This document shows, in pieces, positions 1 through 11,561 of a stretch of DNA of 64,000 nucleotides. The stretch comes from Zygnema cylindricum (Eukaryota > Streptophyta > Zygnematophyceae > Zygnematales > Zygnemataceae): assembly GCA_037447655.1 (NCBI GenBank), contig JBBHKE010001978.1, forward strand, positions 61,646 through 125,645, in the 5' to 3' direction. Positions within the stretch are counted from its first letter, which is position 1. Each line of letters begins with the position of its first letter. The position numbers were made by a program, and so were the translations under genes. Under the pieces are notes generated by a model. That model worked only from the letters and a program-made list of their open reading frames with translations, did not search any database and was not told the origin of the DNA.

Positions 1-903
1 GAGGGGATTCGCAGAGTCACACGGACGAAATTTGGACCGGACATCCGATAAATGTACTGTACGAATTCAGTATGGAACGTTGATTCAAATCGTGTCGACG
101 GACGCGATTCGCGCGGGACCACAAGTGACGAAGCACACAGTTCGCACTTAGGTGCTTCGTACCGTACGACAATAGTCGGCTGGAGTTATATGAACTATGG
201 TGACCAATAATCGATAGTACGGACGCGTATATGTAAATATTTGGAAAACATTTTTTTGTATTTTAGTATATTATAAAATAGTGTTTCACTTTTCCATTTA
301 ACGACAGGCTGCAATTTGGGTTTTGAGGGGTTTTGACGTACCTCGAATATATTAGACCTACATTGTTTTATCGTGTACAATACTTAGTGACAAGTGTAGC
401 TCTAAGATTAGTGTAGGACCTAGTTAGTTACTCTGCTAGTATAAACTTGTAGGAATTGGATTTTTTTTTGTATCACAGTTGAGTTTATCAAAGTAATGGC
501 AAATTGTTTTTCTGCAACTTTGACCTGATGGTGTGATCACCCTGATTGATGTTTTTGTTTGAAACTGTGTAGATACTTTTGATGACCTAGAAACTATTGT
601 TTTACTTATTTTCGTTATATTTTGTCAATTCAGTATAATTATGTGAGAAGTCTACTTGGTTAGTTTGATAAGCTGTCAATGGTTTTTGGGAAACTCTAAA
701 GCTCATATCTTTCGGATTCCTTTGTGGATGAGACTCTAATTTTGGAAGGTTGTACTGTCTATTACATAATATATACAGGTGTAGTTTGAATTGCTTTTAT
801 TTAATTCGGAGTAATCTGTGCTGTCTGAAACACAACTATGTTTGGGGTAGTTTGTGGGTGTCTTCCGTGAGTAATCCATGGCTGAAATAGGCTATAGACA
901 ACA
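1..903 (+). repeat. LTR of copia family B, left end cut by window
   Basis: The last 400 or so bases follow, with many substitutions, the same order of blocks as the LTRs at 4253-5300 and 62038-63134: a T-rich stretch, a tgtgatcac block, a 'gggaaactct' block, and the common end ggctatagacaaca. The first bases are weakly matched. It is a solo or truncated LTR, because what follows (904 on) is minus-strand pol sequence and not a primer binding site. Confidence 0.7.
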
Positions 904-1449
904 GTTAACTCATGAGAAATTCGATTTTCTTTCAAATAACCAGCAAATTCATTTGATACATGTTCTCCACCGTTGTCAGATCGCAAAGCAAGGATCAGTT
1001 TCCCGTGAAGTTTCTCCGCCCAGATTCGGTAATGCTTCAAATGTGTAAAGAACTTGTTATTTTCCTTCATGAAATAAACTCGACTGAAATGTGAGTAGTT
1101 GTCTGTGAAGGTGACAAGGTATTTTTCTGCCAGCGAAGGAAGGAACTTTGGCCAATCCCACACATCCAAATGGATATGGCCGAGAATGTCATTTTCTCGG
1201 TGATCTAAAATCTGAAGTAGGGGGAGCTCATAGAGCTTTCCGAGAGCACAACCATCACAAACATGGGACTCTTTCTTACCAAGATGAACACCTTGTATCA
1301 TATTAGTTTTTACCATCTTTTCTAGCCTGCCATGCCTAAGCCTTTTATGCCATAAAAGATTCTCAAGAAGAACACTAGAGTACACAAAATCAACTTTATA
1401 AACCATTTCCATCCGATACAACATATTTCGGCCTCTAGTTCCCACTAAG
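904..1449 (-). pseudogene. Ty1/copia pol fragment: GAG-pre-integrase and integrase core
   Basis: Read on the minus strand it starts in the region after protease, then shows the GAG-pre-integrase signature LLWHKRLRHGRLEKM, the zinc-finger remnant CDGCALGK, and the integrase core with first catalytic Asp in HLDVWDWPKF and second in LRSDNGGEH. The third catalytic residue (Glu) is missing because homology stops at the LTR end at 903. The zinc-finger spacing resembles the family D copia at 9889-14027 more than family A. It lies head to head with the RNase H fragment at 1450, so the two are not one colinear gene. A dead fragment. Confidence 0.85.
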
Positions 1450-1765
1450 TGCCAGCTCAGCTGTGAAGGAGTTACTTTGGGTAAAGTCTCTCTCTCAACA
1501 GCTTCGGTTTATGTAGTCTAGACCTCAGATAGTGTGGTGTGACAATCAGGTTGCTTTTGTAATTGCATCTAACCCTAGCCATCACTTTAATGGCAAATAC
1601 ATTGATGTCAAGCTGCATTTTGTGAGAGAGAAGGTTATGGGAAGAGTTTTGAAACTCTGTTATTTACCAGATAAGCATATGGTTACTAACATGATGACTA
1701 AACCTTAGACTGCACCTAAATTACAATTTTGCAAATAGGCATGTGGTTTAAGTGGCTAGGAGAGT
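1450..1765 (+). pseudogene. Ty1/copia RNase H, C-terminal fragment (family D)
   Basis: The frame reads SSAVKELLWVKSL, a stop, then WCDNQVAFVIASNPSHHF, KLHFVREKV and MVTNMMTKP, the usual end of copia pol. At least two in-frame stops break it. The conserved Asp of the CDN motif remains. It is followed by a short spacer and an LTR at 1783, as expected for the 3' end of a plus-strand element whose body is lost. Confidence 0.85.
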
Positions 1766-1782
1766 CTAAAGCTTTAAAGGAG

Positions 1783-2585
1783 TGTTGTTTTGGAAAGCTT
1801 TAGTCATCTCTATGCCTCAGGTGTGAGGGAGAGAGTTTCGGGACTCATAATATTTTGGGAAGTCTTGTTGAGTATGAATTGGAATTAGTGTGACAATAAC
1901 GATGGGAGTTCACGAGAAAATTCACTCTTTAGACACGTGTCGACGCTGGGGGCATACGCTCCTGAATATCCTCTATGGGAGTAGAAATACACATAAGGAC
2001 CACAAAAACGTGTGGAGGCACATCTACTGTGTCGAATTCAAATTGATGGACGTGGGACAAAGGCCATCGACAAATGCTGGTGAAGCAAGGACTTTATTCA
2101 TGATAATCATACGCCACATTGTGAATCTTATGTCGGTGTACATATTTGTAGAAAAGACGTTTGTCGCTTAGCTAATTAGTTAATTAGCGTAAAATATGTT
2201 GAGTATGATATACCTTGTGTATTCGGGAATTCTCACACTATTAGCTGTGTTAGGTTGTTAGATGGAAGGTAGGTATGCCTCTCTGCGATAAGTAGTGAAG
2301 CTTCAGTGTATATGAGTATAACTTAGTCATTTTTGGAGTTTCAAACAATTTGTATCAAAAACTGTGTATGTAGTTGTTGGCAATTTTATTTGTGAATATC
2401 TCACATATCTGTGATCAAAATTCTATGTAATTGTGTGTGCGAGTTCCTCGTATTGTTATCTATACTGTAGTAGATTTGCGGAGCTATTGTTTCTTTGATT
2501 TGTGAATTATCAGCTATTGAATTTGTTGTTTTGTTGTTTTTCAAACCTGTTTTTGTGACAGCATCTTAGTTGTTTTAATTCTGAG
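1783..2585 (+). repeat. LTR of copia family D between pol end and a gag start
   Basis: Begins tgttgttttggaaagcttta after a purine-rich tract (tttaaaggag), matching LTR starts at 29521 and, reversed, 26950 and 59915. Internal blocks such as ggtaggtatgcctc match the copy at 36104-36623. Its exact 3' end could not be fixed, because no clear primer binding site is visible before the gag ATG at 2586. Confidence 0.7.
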
Positions 2586-2633
2586 ATGACTACACCTGCA
2601 TCCTCATCGTCTTCAGTTCCAGCACTTGTGTGA
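2586..2633 (+). pseudogene. Start of a family D copia gag, truncated
   Basis: ATG followed by TTPASSSSSVPALV and a TGA stop. The same start (MTTAASSSSSV) lies downstream of the related LTR at 36624, and a similar one (MSTSTTIAAPP) at 15023. Recurrence at three LTRs supports it as the genuine gag N-terminus. Sequence after 2637 is an unrelated tandem array, so the element is cut here. Confidence 0.65.
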
Positions 2634-2636
2634 GAA

Positions 2637-3055
2637 CAACTATAGTGCACCCTAATAATTCTAAAAACTAAAATAGTGCACACTAATAACACTAAAAACT
2701 GAAAGCTATAATAATGCAGACTACTTACACTAAAGACCCAAAATTGTTATACTCCACACTATTTACATTGAAAGGTACAACTAGTGTACGCTACTTATAC
2801 CAAAAATTAGAATAATGCACACTTATCATACTAAAAAATAAGATTGTAAAGTGCACACTTATAATACCAAAAACTGAAAATTGTAATAATACACATTAAT
2901 CTTACTTAAAACGGAAAACAATAATAGTGCACACTTATTATTCCAAAATTTGAAAATATATTAATACATACGAATAATATTAAAAACTAAAACTTCAATA
3001 TTACACACAAAATATAATGAAAAGTATAACCGTAATAACAAATAGTTTTTATGGA
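2637..3055 (+). repeat. AT-rich degenerate tandem repeat
   Basis: About ten imperfect copies of a roughly 35-45 bp unit with the core atagtgcacacttataata followed by c/t-caaaaactgaaaa. Examples of the core start near 2640, 2673, 2815, 2854 and 2927. It carries no coding signature and joins directly to the truncated gag at 2633. Confidence 0.75.
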
Positions 3056-4252
3056 CAAAACAGTTTTATAGGCTAGAATTACCTTCCAAATTCTCATTCG
3101 TAGCATGTAAAGTGTTAATGTACTAGTAAAATTGTATTTTTGATACTGTGAAAAGCTCTTTGTTTATCTTCTTCCGTTTTGAAAAAAAAGAGTCGGCTCG
3201 TGTTTCGACCAAACAACAGTACGCATCCGAGATATAACATCATATTGAAATCACAATCTATGCACGTCAACATCCCCATCTCCTCAACCCCTTTCATGAA
3301 CAAATACAAATCCTTTTCCTTTTCTCCCAGTTGGCATAGTTTTCCGCAATCAATGTTTTCTTCACTCTTTCTATTAGTACCTTGAGATCATAGGTGCGTA
3401 ACACGGGCTGAACCAACGCTATTTACGGATTTCGGTTGTATTAGCCGAGGAAACCATGGGGGCATTTCCCATATCACAATGGTTTTACTCTTGTGAAGGT
3501 AGAATGTGAGATTGAGGAATACTTAGGAAAAAAATGCAACGATGTCAATAATAACAACTCAATTACCTTCAAGTATAAAATACCCATAGTCCCACGAAAG
3601 TTGTACAAAAGTTATAAAACATCATTCAAGTACTAAAAAAAGTCACGAAAGTGTCTCATAAAAGTTTTTACGAAATACATTAGTTGCGATTAAATTGTAT
3701 ATTTATATAATAATATTGGGTAAGAGAATTCATGTTATTTTATTATACATGTCTATTATAATTTCAAGTAGGAAAATCCAATGTCAATTACTCTTTTTTG
3801 GACTGTTTTTAAAAATTATATTGTAAAAAATATGTTATCTCTTATTAGAACTGCTCGTTATTTTGTACATACGTACAGAAAAAATGTCATATAATGGTGT
3901 TAATATGAGAAAGTGAGTTTGTCGACATTCAAAATAGCAGTCAAATTCTATTCTCGGTAATACAAATGTGGAAAAAAACTGCGAAAACGTTCATAGGTGT
4001 TCAAACGTCGAGAGTGAAAACATAAGCTATATCAACTAGCAATGCAGCAGGAGCAGTGGTGAATCACCGGAAGCAGTTCACGTCGCAATGCAGCAACGGA
4101 GCTTAGCATCGCAGCGGAAGCAGTGGTGGCGATTGAACGAAAAAGAAAGAACATAGAAACGGGGAGGAAATTTGGTGGTATGGAAAGGTACATTCACACT
4201 TGACACGCTGCATGTTTTATTCCGGGTGCGCGAAACTAAATTTTCGGGGGAG
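3056..4252 (+). other. No recognisable gene; pol-LTR spacer at its right end
   Basis: Small open frames here (for example 3179-3385) have no family signature. From about 4035 to 4130 there are several gcagc/gcagcggaag motifs like those in the pol-LTR spacer at 14040-14240. A purine-rich tract (ttttcgggggag, 4241-4252) immediately precedes the LTR, as a polypurine tract would. This suggests the non-coding 3' end of a family B element. Confidence 0.5.
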
Positions 4253-5300
4253 TGTTGTTTTGAAAACTTAGTTTTGTGCGTATATTATTAATGAGGAGGT
4301 TCGAATGGATTCACAGATTGGGGGAGCGAACATACGGATAAAACTAAAAGTGAAGTAAGGGACTTATTGAGTGGTGTGAACAAGCAGTAAGAAATGGACG
4401 GCGGATCGCGAAGCGATCCGATTTGAAATATACGAAACGTTGAAATATGCGTCGCCGGTACAGTGCATCTACTTGAGAAAAATGTACTTTAAATAGGACA
4501 ACGTAGCAGCGATGAAGCTGCTGTAATTTTTGGATATGTCTAGGTATGTGACAACGCAGGTGTGACGAAGCTGACAACGCAGCTGCTATTGATATGGATC
4601 AAGTCGGTGGACGAGATTCATAAGAAGATCACAAGTGACTAAGAAATTTGACTTTGGAAAGGTGTCGGTGTAAAAATTCTAAGCAACAGAGGTTTGTCGT
4701 TTTACTAATTAGTTTATTAGTGTAGATTTAGTCAGTTTGACATACCTCGAATTATTCGGGTATACTCACAATATTTTAGGTAGGTAGTAGGTAGCGTACG
4801 GCTGGTATGCCTCCGTACATTCAGTAGTGAACTCTCTGAGTGTAGCTTGTAGGACTTAGATTATTTTGATTATCACAGCTGAGTTAATCAAAGACATGGT
4901 AGACTATTTTTCTGCAACTTTGACCTGTTAGTGTGATCACTGTGGTTGTTATTTTGATGTGAAACTTTGTGAATGTATTTTTTGATCTAGAAAATATGTG
5001 TGTGCAAAGTTTCATTCTGATCTGCTGTTTCTGTATAACTCTATGAGAAGTCTAAGTGGTTAGTTTGGTAGGCAGTCTGGTGTTTTTGGGAAACTCTGCA
5101 GCTCATATCTTTTGGATGCCTTTGTGGATTTGGCTGTAACTTTGGAAAGTGACAGTATCTAAAATATAATGCATATTGGAGAAGTTTGAGGTGATTCTGT
5201 TAATTGTTGAGGAATTTGTGTTGTCTGAAACACAACTGTTTGGGGGTAGTCTGTGGTGCTTCCGAGAGTAATCCATGGCTCAAATAGGCTATGGACAACA
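4253..5300 (+). repeat. LTR of copia family B (probable 3' LTR)
   Basis: 1048 bp, starting tgttgttttgaaaactta and ending ggctatggacaaca. It aligns along its length with the solo LTR at 62038-63134. The polypurine-like tract directly upstream marks it as a 3' LTR. Internal acaacgcagctgc motifs at about 4550-4590 are shared with other family B/D LTRs. No matching target duplication was found. Confidence 0.8.
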
Positions 5301-5797
5301 CTAAGTAGGAGCTACTCTAGGCCTAAGCGAAACTAGCCTAAGTCTAGGCTAATTTACATGCATAACACTAATTAAGATGTTGGCTAATAGGCGACCAACA
5401 TCGTCTGCCGTACGTGTAACAAAATCCACAATCGAAGGGTAAAAACCCTCCCTGTCTAAGTGTGTGCATGAAACTACATGGTTTCACTACTTAAATGCGC
5501 AACAATGAGAAAGTGTTAACGAAACGTCCATCGTACATGTAATTCATAAGTCGCGAAAGTCCATTTTAGGGGAAAAAGTACCAACAAAATTGAAAGTACA
5601 GGTGAAACCGAAAGTACATAGGAAACACAAGGTACAAATGAAATCCACGATTGTACTCCAAAATCGCGTACCTACGATTTGAAGCGAAACAAAAGAACAC
5701 AAGAAATTAGTACCTATTCAATAAGACGCGTGCGTGAATCGCGCACACGCCCAAACTAAGCGAAACAACGATATATCGCAAAGCAAACTAAGTGAGC
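5301..5797. other. No gene seen
   Basis: About 500 bp with repeated 'agtac' and 'gaaac' words but no coding signature, RNA gene or recognisable LTR block. Confidence 0.5.
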
Positions 5798-5975
5798 GTC
5801 CATGAAATTGTGCGCGCTTGCCCAAATTGTGCGCGCGTGCCCAAATCGTGCGCGCCTGCCCAAAAATCGTGCATGCGACCATGATATCGTGCGCCTACAT
5901 CGAATATCGTGCGCGCGTGCAAAATATTGTGCGTGCGTGCAAAATATCGTGCGTGCGTGCGTGCAACCGATATCA
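5798..5975 (+). repeat. GC-rich minisatellite, about 20-bp unit
   Basis: Eight or so imperfect copies of a unit like aaatcgtgcgcgcgtgccc. Later copies change to tgcgtgcgtgcaaaatat. The local CpG and GTGCG content is far above that of the neighbours. The array is open in the frame that runs into the RNase H at 6004. Confidence 0.85.
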
Positions 5976-6003
5976 TGTGTGCACCCACTCGTCACGTTGC
6001 GGC

Positions 6004-6506
6004 ATGACACCAAAGATCTTTGGTTGCATTTGGGAGGGGAAAATTGTGACATCACTACTTGGAGTGATGCTAGTTATGGGGATGCTCCTATGAGGAGGTG
6101 TATTTCTAGATATGTTTTGTATGTTGGGAATGGTGTTTGTTGTTGGAGCAGTGAGCAACAAAAGGTGGTTGCTCAGTCCACTATGGAGGCTAAGTATATG
6201 GCCTCTTGTTTTATTGTCAAAGAATTGGTGTGGGTGAAGTCTCTACTGCAAGAACTTGGGTTTACGAAGGTTGGTGTGCAGAAAGTGTTTTGCGATAATA
6301 AGGCTGCTATTGCTATTGCAATCAACCCAAAACACCACTTTAAGGGAAAGCATATAGACATAAGACTAAGTTTTGTGAGGGAAAAGGTTAGCATGGAGTA
6401 TAGACTAGATAGAGAGATGGTGGCAGATATGATGACAAAGTCAATCCCATCTCCCAAAGTTAAATTTTGCAGAGAACAGTGTGGACTGAAAACAAAAGGT
6501 GACTAG
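6004..6506 (+). pseudogene. Ty1/copia RNase H and pol C-terminus (family A)
   Basis: Reads TKDLWLHLGGENCDITTWSD, with the first catalytic Asp in TWSDASYGD, then STMEAKYMA (conserved Glu changed to Lys), CDNKAA, and the pol terminus MVADMMTKS followed by a TAG stop at the usual place. The upstream RT and integrase are missing; the minisatellite at 5798-5975 replaces them, with an open frame running from it into this domain. A purine tract (gaaataagggaag) and an LTR at 6520 follow. Confidence 0.9.
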
Positions 6507-6519
6507 GAAATAAGGGAAG

Positions 6520-7455
6520 TGTTCAAATAGGTGTTTTTCTATTTGTATTTTTTAAGTCTGTTTTAAAGGAACAAAATAAAAAGTGTTGGCTAGGCTCTAA
6601 CCCCTCTCTCTGTGGTCTCTATTTTTGATATAATCACTGATGACCAGAGAGAGAGAGATAGATCCATGGTTACCTAAGCTGCTGGAGAGGATAGTCTGAG
6701 AAGACTGTACCAAAAGGATACGGACCAGCTAGTTGTTGATCCTTGTCCATATGGTTTGGCAGAATAGCCGACATCCTTCTCCTCTAGTCTACGACCTATG
6801 CTGAGATACATAGGGTTAGATAACTACTTAAAGATGAACATGCAAAATAAATTGATTAACTAGGTTTATGGGAAATCGCACATAGAATCGGAGCAAATTT
6901 CGTATGCACGTCTGTACCGTACTAAACAAATTGATCGGACATTAATTTGAACGGTGGATATCAAACGTTTGTGCGGATCAGATAGCTTACATCCAAGCCG
7001 ATATCACGGAATAGCCAATTTGGGGGTATATGGACGTTATGTCACAGGGTGACACATGGCGCGGCATCATTAGAAAGTCGAATCTTTGGGAAGCATCTAG
7101 ACGATTCTAAGTAAGACACACGTCCTCACCATGGCAATGCCGTACTATCACCGTATAGAAGGTACCACATAACGTGTACCTTCTTGTACGGTACAAACCT
7201 ATGATTGGTGCTGTACAACTGTAGATAGGAGTTTAGAGAGGGGTTTTACGACTTAGCAATTTCTTAGGGTAGTCGCCTATCTTCCAGAGTGCTCTTGTAC
7301 AATTAGACATTTTTGCCTTCTCATAACTAATTGCCTATTTGGGCGTTTTAAGGAATTTCTTCTTCTGTGGGTTCAGGGGAGTTGAGACTACAAAGGGTTT
7401 AGTCAACAACATATTTTGCTTGCCAGGGTGGCAGTTATTTTAGACAAAGGGGTTC
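6520..7455 (+). repeat. 3' LTR of copia family A, truncated at its 3' end
   Basis: Starts tgttcaaatagg right after the polypurine tract of the pol fragment. It has the family A block order: an agagaga block with ccatggttacc, the antisense tRNA-like block, a cluster of GTAC words at about 7190-7245 with attgg, a ctcataactaattgc block, and the agggtggcagtta block. It stops before the usual gaggtctcagagttgca end, where minus-strand copia sequence begins. Confidence 0.8.
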
Positions 7456-9540
7456 GTTGAAAAATTAATAGAGGCTTCATAGTTGAAGTGGAATTTTGTG
7501 ATCTAATGGGAGACATAAAATTACATTCTATTTAACCTCTCGGCTACACTATTCTGCTCATGATTTTCAAGAACTATTTTATAGTGTTATGCTGCATATT
7601 CTCTTAGAAAATCCTCAAACTGATTGGAGGTATACTCTCCCCCATTATCACTCCTTACTGTCTTAATAGTGGTGTCATGGAGTTTCCCTATCCATGCTTT
7701 ATATTCTTTGAAAATATGTGGAAGCTTTGACTTATTTTTCAAAAAATACACTATTGAATACCAAGACCAATCGTCGATGATATTCATTACGAACCTTTCA
7801 CCTCTAGGTGAAGGCACTTTAGCTGGTCCCCAAATATCACTGTGTACCAAATCGATTTTTTTGTTTCCTTTATAAGTGTTTCTTTTTGGAAAGGGTAACC
7901 TTTGTGCCTTACCTTGAGCAAATCCACGATAGTCATTTAGATTTTCACTTTCACCAAACTGAATCTTTCCACGACTCTCCCATCTTTTCAATTCTTTCAG
8001 CTTATCTAAATACACATAACCAAGCCTCGTATATCATAAAATAATATCATGAACACCAACATAATAAATTTTATTCATTTCATTGTTTAAAATCAGCCTT
8101 GACATCCCTGGGCTACCCTTTTCAACAAAGAAATAAACTTCCTCCTCAAAACTAGCAGTAAAGGTTCTCTTCCTAGTGCTAGTTTCAAAACCATTATCAT
8201 CTAACACAAATGATGAGATGAGGTTTCTGTTTAACTCAGGAATAAACAACACATTAGAAAATGTAACTATGGATGTCTTTCCCTCCACTAAGACTTTCAG
8301 ATATACCGATCCTACCAAAGTAGTAGTGACTACCCTCTCATCCTCGTACTCTATCTCTACGGTGGGAATATTTCTCATCTTTGTGAATAAGTGTTTATCC
8401 TTACACATGTGCATAGAAGCACCAGAATCCACAATCCAACCTGTTTCACCTATCAGTCCTCCATTTGCACATTTTTGTTTTCTTGGAACTTTGACCTCGG
8501 TCTTCACCTCCATCTCCTCGTCCAACAAGAGCTCATCGTCCTGAGATTCTTCCTCATGTACTTGTGTCACAAAGGCCTTTTTCTTTCCTTTTGGGGGTCC
8601 ACCGGTTTGCCTCTCTTTTAGTCGAAGCTCGGTTAACTTAGAATACTCCGCCATGTAGTGCCCTCGTTTCTTACAAAACTGACAACACCTGAATGCTCGT
8701 TTTGGACTCATCAAACTGATTTTTTTGTCCCCCTTCTCTATAGCTTCCAAAGGTTTTCTCTGAATCCCTATTCCTCCAATCGGTCGCGGCAGCCAAAGCT
8801 TTTCCACTCTTCCCTCCCCTTCGGATCTCTATGGTATTCACCTGGACGAGAATTATCTCTACCACAAAGTTCAAATTCCATCTCGAGTCTGGTAGGTCCT
8901 ATACACGATTGAGTATGTTCTCATACTCATTCGGTAGCTTCATGAGTAAGCAATTAACCTTTTCTTTTTCAGTTTCTATTTTTGAGGCACTCTCTAACTC
9001 CATAGAGAGTGTTGCAAGCTCATTGCAAAAGTCTTGCATCTTCCCCCCTTTTTAAATATATGCAACAGTTTTCTGATTTGCTAACTGCTATTGTTGAATA
9101 GTACCACTTTGGTACATATCTATGAGTGCCTGTCATAGATCCGATGCTCTTTCTAGTTGCAGATAAAGAGATGGAAGTCACTGAGTGAGATGTCAAAGAA
9201 TGAAGTGCTTTGGTGCCACAGTATTATACTCCCATGTATGAACATCATTCTCCTCGTTTCTCGGAAATGTCAAACTATTTGCTATTGGTGTGGATATCTC
9301 TTTCTCCTTTCTTTTGTCTACCACCTCCCTTTCCTTTGTCTCCTTCGATGGAGCTGGATCAGAATCTCTAGTAAATCTCCTCCCTCTTAACATTGGAGGG
9401 ATGCATATACTGGATGGACGCCTCACTTGTCCACTCACTATTCCCCACAACCTTTTCTCACATAAAACTCTTGTCATCATACTCTCATATCACATGAAGC
9501 CAGTTCCTTTAAAGATGGGCACCCTAGAGGGTGGGCCCAT
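7456..9540 (-). pseudogene. Ty1/copia gag-protease-integrase, family A (copy A5)
   Basis: Read from 9540 downwards: gag start ATG inside the primer binding site, gag with CEKRLWGIVSGQVRRPSS, a knuckle-like FCKKRGHYMAEYS whose first and last cysteines are altered, protease GWIVDSGASMHMC, then VLFIPELNRNLISS. The integrase half has LVHSDIWGP (Asp 1), RSDNGGEYTSNQF (Asp 2) and EQNSVAERLNR (Glu). It ends just after the catalytic Glu, at the junction with the LTR at 7455. Several frameshifts and stops divide it; the zinc-binding part and GAG-pre-integrase are damaged (YIKLGYVYLDKLKEL). Closest in the window to A1 and A4. Confidence 0.92.
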
Positions 9541-9544
9541 AACC
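9530..9544 (-). promoter_or_regulatory. Primer binding site, anticodon-arm type, overlapping gag ATG (A5)
   Basis: On the minus strand it reads ggttatgggcccacc, which equals the complement of the anticodon arm of plant initiator tRNA-Met over all 15 bases as I know that tRNA. It lies directly inside the LTR end at 9545. The ATG (9540-9538) pairs with the CAU anticodon and starts gag. Confidence 0.8.
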
Positions 9545-9884
9545 TGAAAATTTGAGGCCTCTATAGGCCCTCAGAGTATGCAGCTCATATTAAGCCCCTA
9601 AGATAGCCCATACCCCCTTTGGTTTCACCAAGAATAATCGCCACCCTGGTTGGCAACAACTCTAATTAGCCTCACCCGTATGAAGACAAGACTAACATGA
9701 GTCCACAACAAAACAATATTTTTTTTTTGAATCAAGTGATTTTTTCCCCTGAGGAGTAAGTTATGGATGGTCAAAGATGACCTTTTCTATAGGAGCAATG
9801 TGAGAGAGAGGCGACTACCTCAAATTTTCCTAAGTCCTTAACCCCTCTCTAAACCCTCTACTGCTAGAGTACAACACCAATCAA
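9545..9884 (-). repeat. 5' LTR of copy A5, truncated
   Basis: Contains the family A U5/R blocks in reverse: gaggcctctataggccctca, the cctttggtttcaccaag block, gtaagttatgg, ggtcaaagatgacc, and cctctctaaaccc. The remainder of U3 is absent; from about 9885 plus-strand family D coding sequence begins. Confidence 0.8.
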
Positions 9885-9888
9885 AATA

Positions 9889-10275
9889 ATGCATCTAAAC
9901 AATCGACACTCCAACAATGCATGTTTTTATTGGAGTGAGAGAGTTCATGGATATAAGTTCTGTTCTAAGCTTCAAAAGACTAACGAAACAAGTTTATACA
10001 GGCTGGGATGGCAACAGAGTCAATTTTACAATAACTTCACGGGGCGTACACCTCGTGGAAATGCACTATTTTTGGCATCTTTATCGCACTACGACGACAC
10101 TCCGAACATTTATGAAGAGGATGAAGCGGACCTGTTTGCCATGGCGGCAGTAATAGAGAGCCTTAAGGACCCTGGATGGATAATGGATAAAGGAGCATCA
10201 TCCCACATGTGCAGGAACAAGAGTATCTTCAAAAATCTGAAATCAACACATGAAATGAATACTTACTATACATGA
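9889..10275 (+). pseudogene. Ty1/copia gag C-terminus and protease (family D)
   Basis: The zinc-knuckle position (9922-9963) reads CFYWSERVHGYKFC: the second cysteine has become Trp, while spacing CX2(C)X4HX4C is kept. The protease follows as GWIMDKGASSHMC, where the catalytic DSG/DTG triad is DKG, so it should be inactive. The gag N-terminal half is missing at the junction with LTR A5. A TGA stop at about 10273 closes the frame. Confidence 0.88.
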
Positions 10276-11561
10276 GGCATGAGTGTTCACACTCGTGCTA
10301 TGGGTTATATATCCTTGTTGGTTGATGTAGAGGGAATATAAACTGAAAGGACGCTTCACAATGTTCTCTTTGTCCCTGACTTTAAGAAAAACATGTTTTC
10401 TACGTATATGGTAGAAAGTAAAGGCTTTGAGATCAATCTGAAAAATGGTGGTCAGGTTGTTAGCAAGAATGGCAAGGTTGCGGTCATAGGTACTATAGAT
10501 AATATTAAGATGTACCCTATAGATATGGCTAATACCAAGGAGAATGATGTTATGTACTCCGGTGTTGTGCACTCAGATGAGTTGTGGCATAAAAGATTAG
10601 GGCATGTAAATTATGATAGTTTGAGAAAATGGTCATTGCTTGCAAAATAGTTGGTGTCTTTGTAACAAATCAACACGTTAAAACATGTGATGGTTGTACT
10701 TTAGGCAAAATACACAGACTAGCATTCCCTTCGGAGTCGAAACATCAGTCACCTAGACTTTTAGAACAAACTCATTCCGATGTTTTTGGTCCTATAAAGG
10801 TACCATCTGCTGGAGGGATGAAAAATATGGTCACCTTCACAGATGATTTTTCAAGGTTTATAAAGGTTTATTTCATGAAAGAAAAAGCGAAGTGTTCAGT
10901 CACTTCAAACACTATGAATCTTGGGTGGAGAAGCTACAAAATTTGCCAATTACGACACTCAGATCGGAAAATGGTGGGGAATATACATCGAAGGAATTCG
11001 AGATCTTTTTACTCGAGGAAGGTATAAGTCATCTGTTGTCTGTTCCATATTCACCGGAAAAAAATGGAGTTTCAGAGAGATTAAATAGAACCCTCACAAA
11101 GAGCTCTAGGTCAATGCTTGCGGATAAAAATGTGGATCCAAAATTTTGGGTTAAGGATCTAAATTGTGCAATCTATATTAAGAGTTGAATAGGGTCTAGA
11201 TCGAAGAGACTACACCTTTTGAAATCTAGACTGGCAGAAACCAGATGTTATTTATTATAAAGTTTTTGGCAGTAAATTCTTCATTTTAGATACATCACAA
11301 GATAGATGGAAAATAGAACCTAAAGGGTGAACAAGTATTTTGCTAGGATATGATGACCACTCCAAAGGTTATAGGGTCTTTATCTTTGACAAACAAAAGA
11401 TAGTTGGGGCTCAAAATATTATTGTGAACGATGAGCTTTATTTGGTAGATTTTTTCACCTTGACAAATGTACAAAAACAACAAAAGGTGCAGGAGTATAT
11501 CATTCCAGACTGCAATCGTCAGATTTTCAAACATGTACGGGACACATCAATTTTTGAATAG
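10276..11561 (+). pseudogene. Ty1/copia GAG-pre-integrase and integrase (family D)
   Basis: Continues the element from 9889. Reads LWHKRLGHVNYDSL, CDGCTLGKIHRLAFP, THSDVFGPIKVPSAGG (catalytic Asp 1), LRSENGGEYTSKEF (Asp 2 changed to Glu) and KNGVSERLNRTL (catalytic Glu present). The C-terminal integrase part DHSKGYRVFIFDKQKIVG follows. At least three frame changes and stops occur. A dead gene. Confidence 0.9.

Noticed and set aside
3115-3385. Overlapping small frames on both strands
   Set aside because: No family signature, ordinary for random sequence of this length.
5798-5975. CRISPR array
   Set aside because: Repeat units are contiguous and imperfect without unique spacers, in a eukaryotic retrotransposon context.
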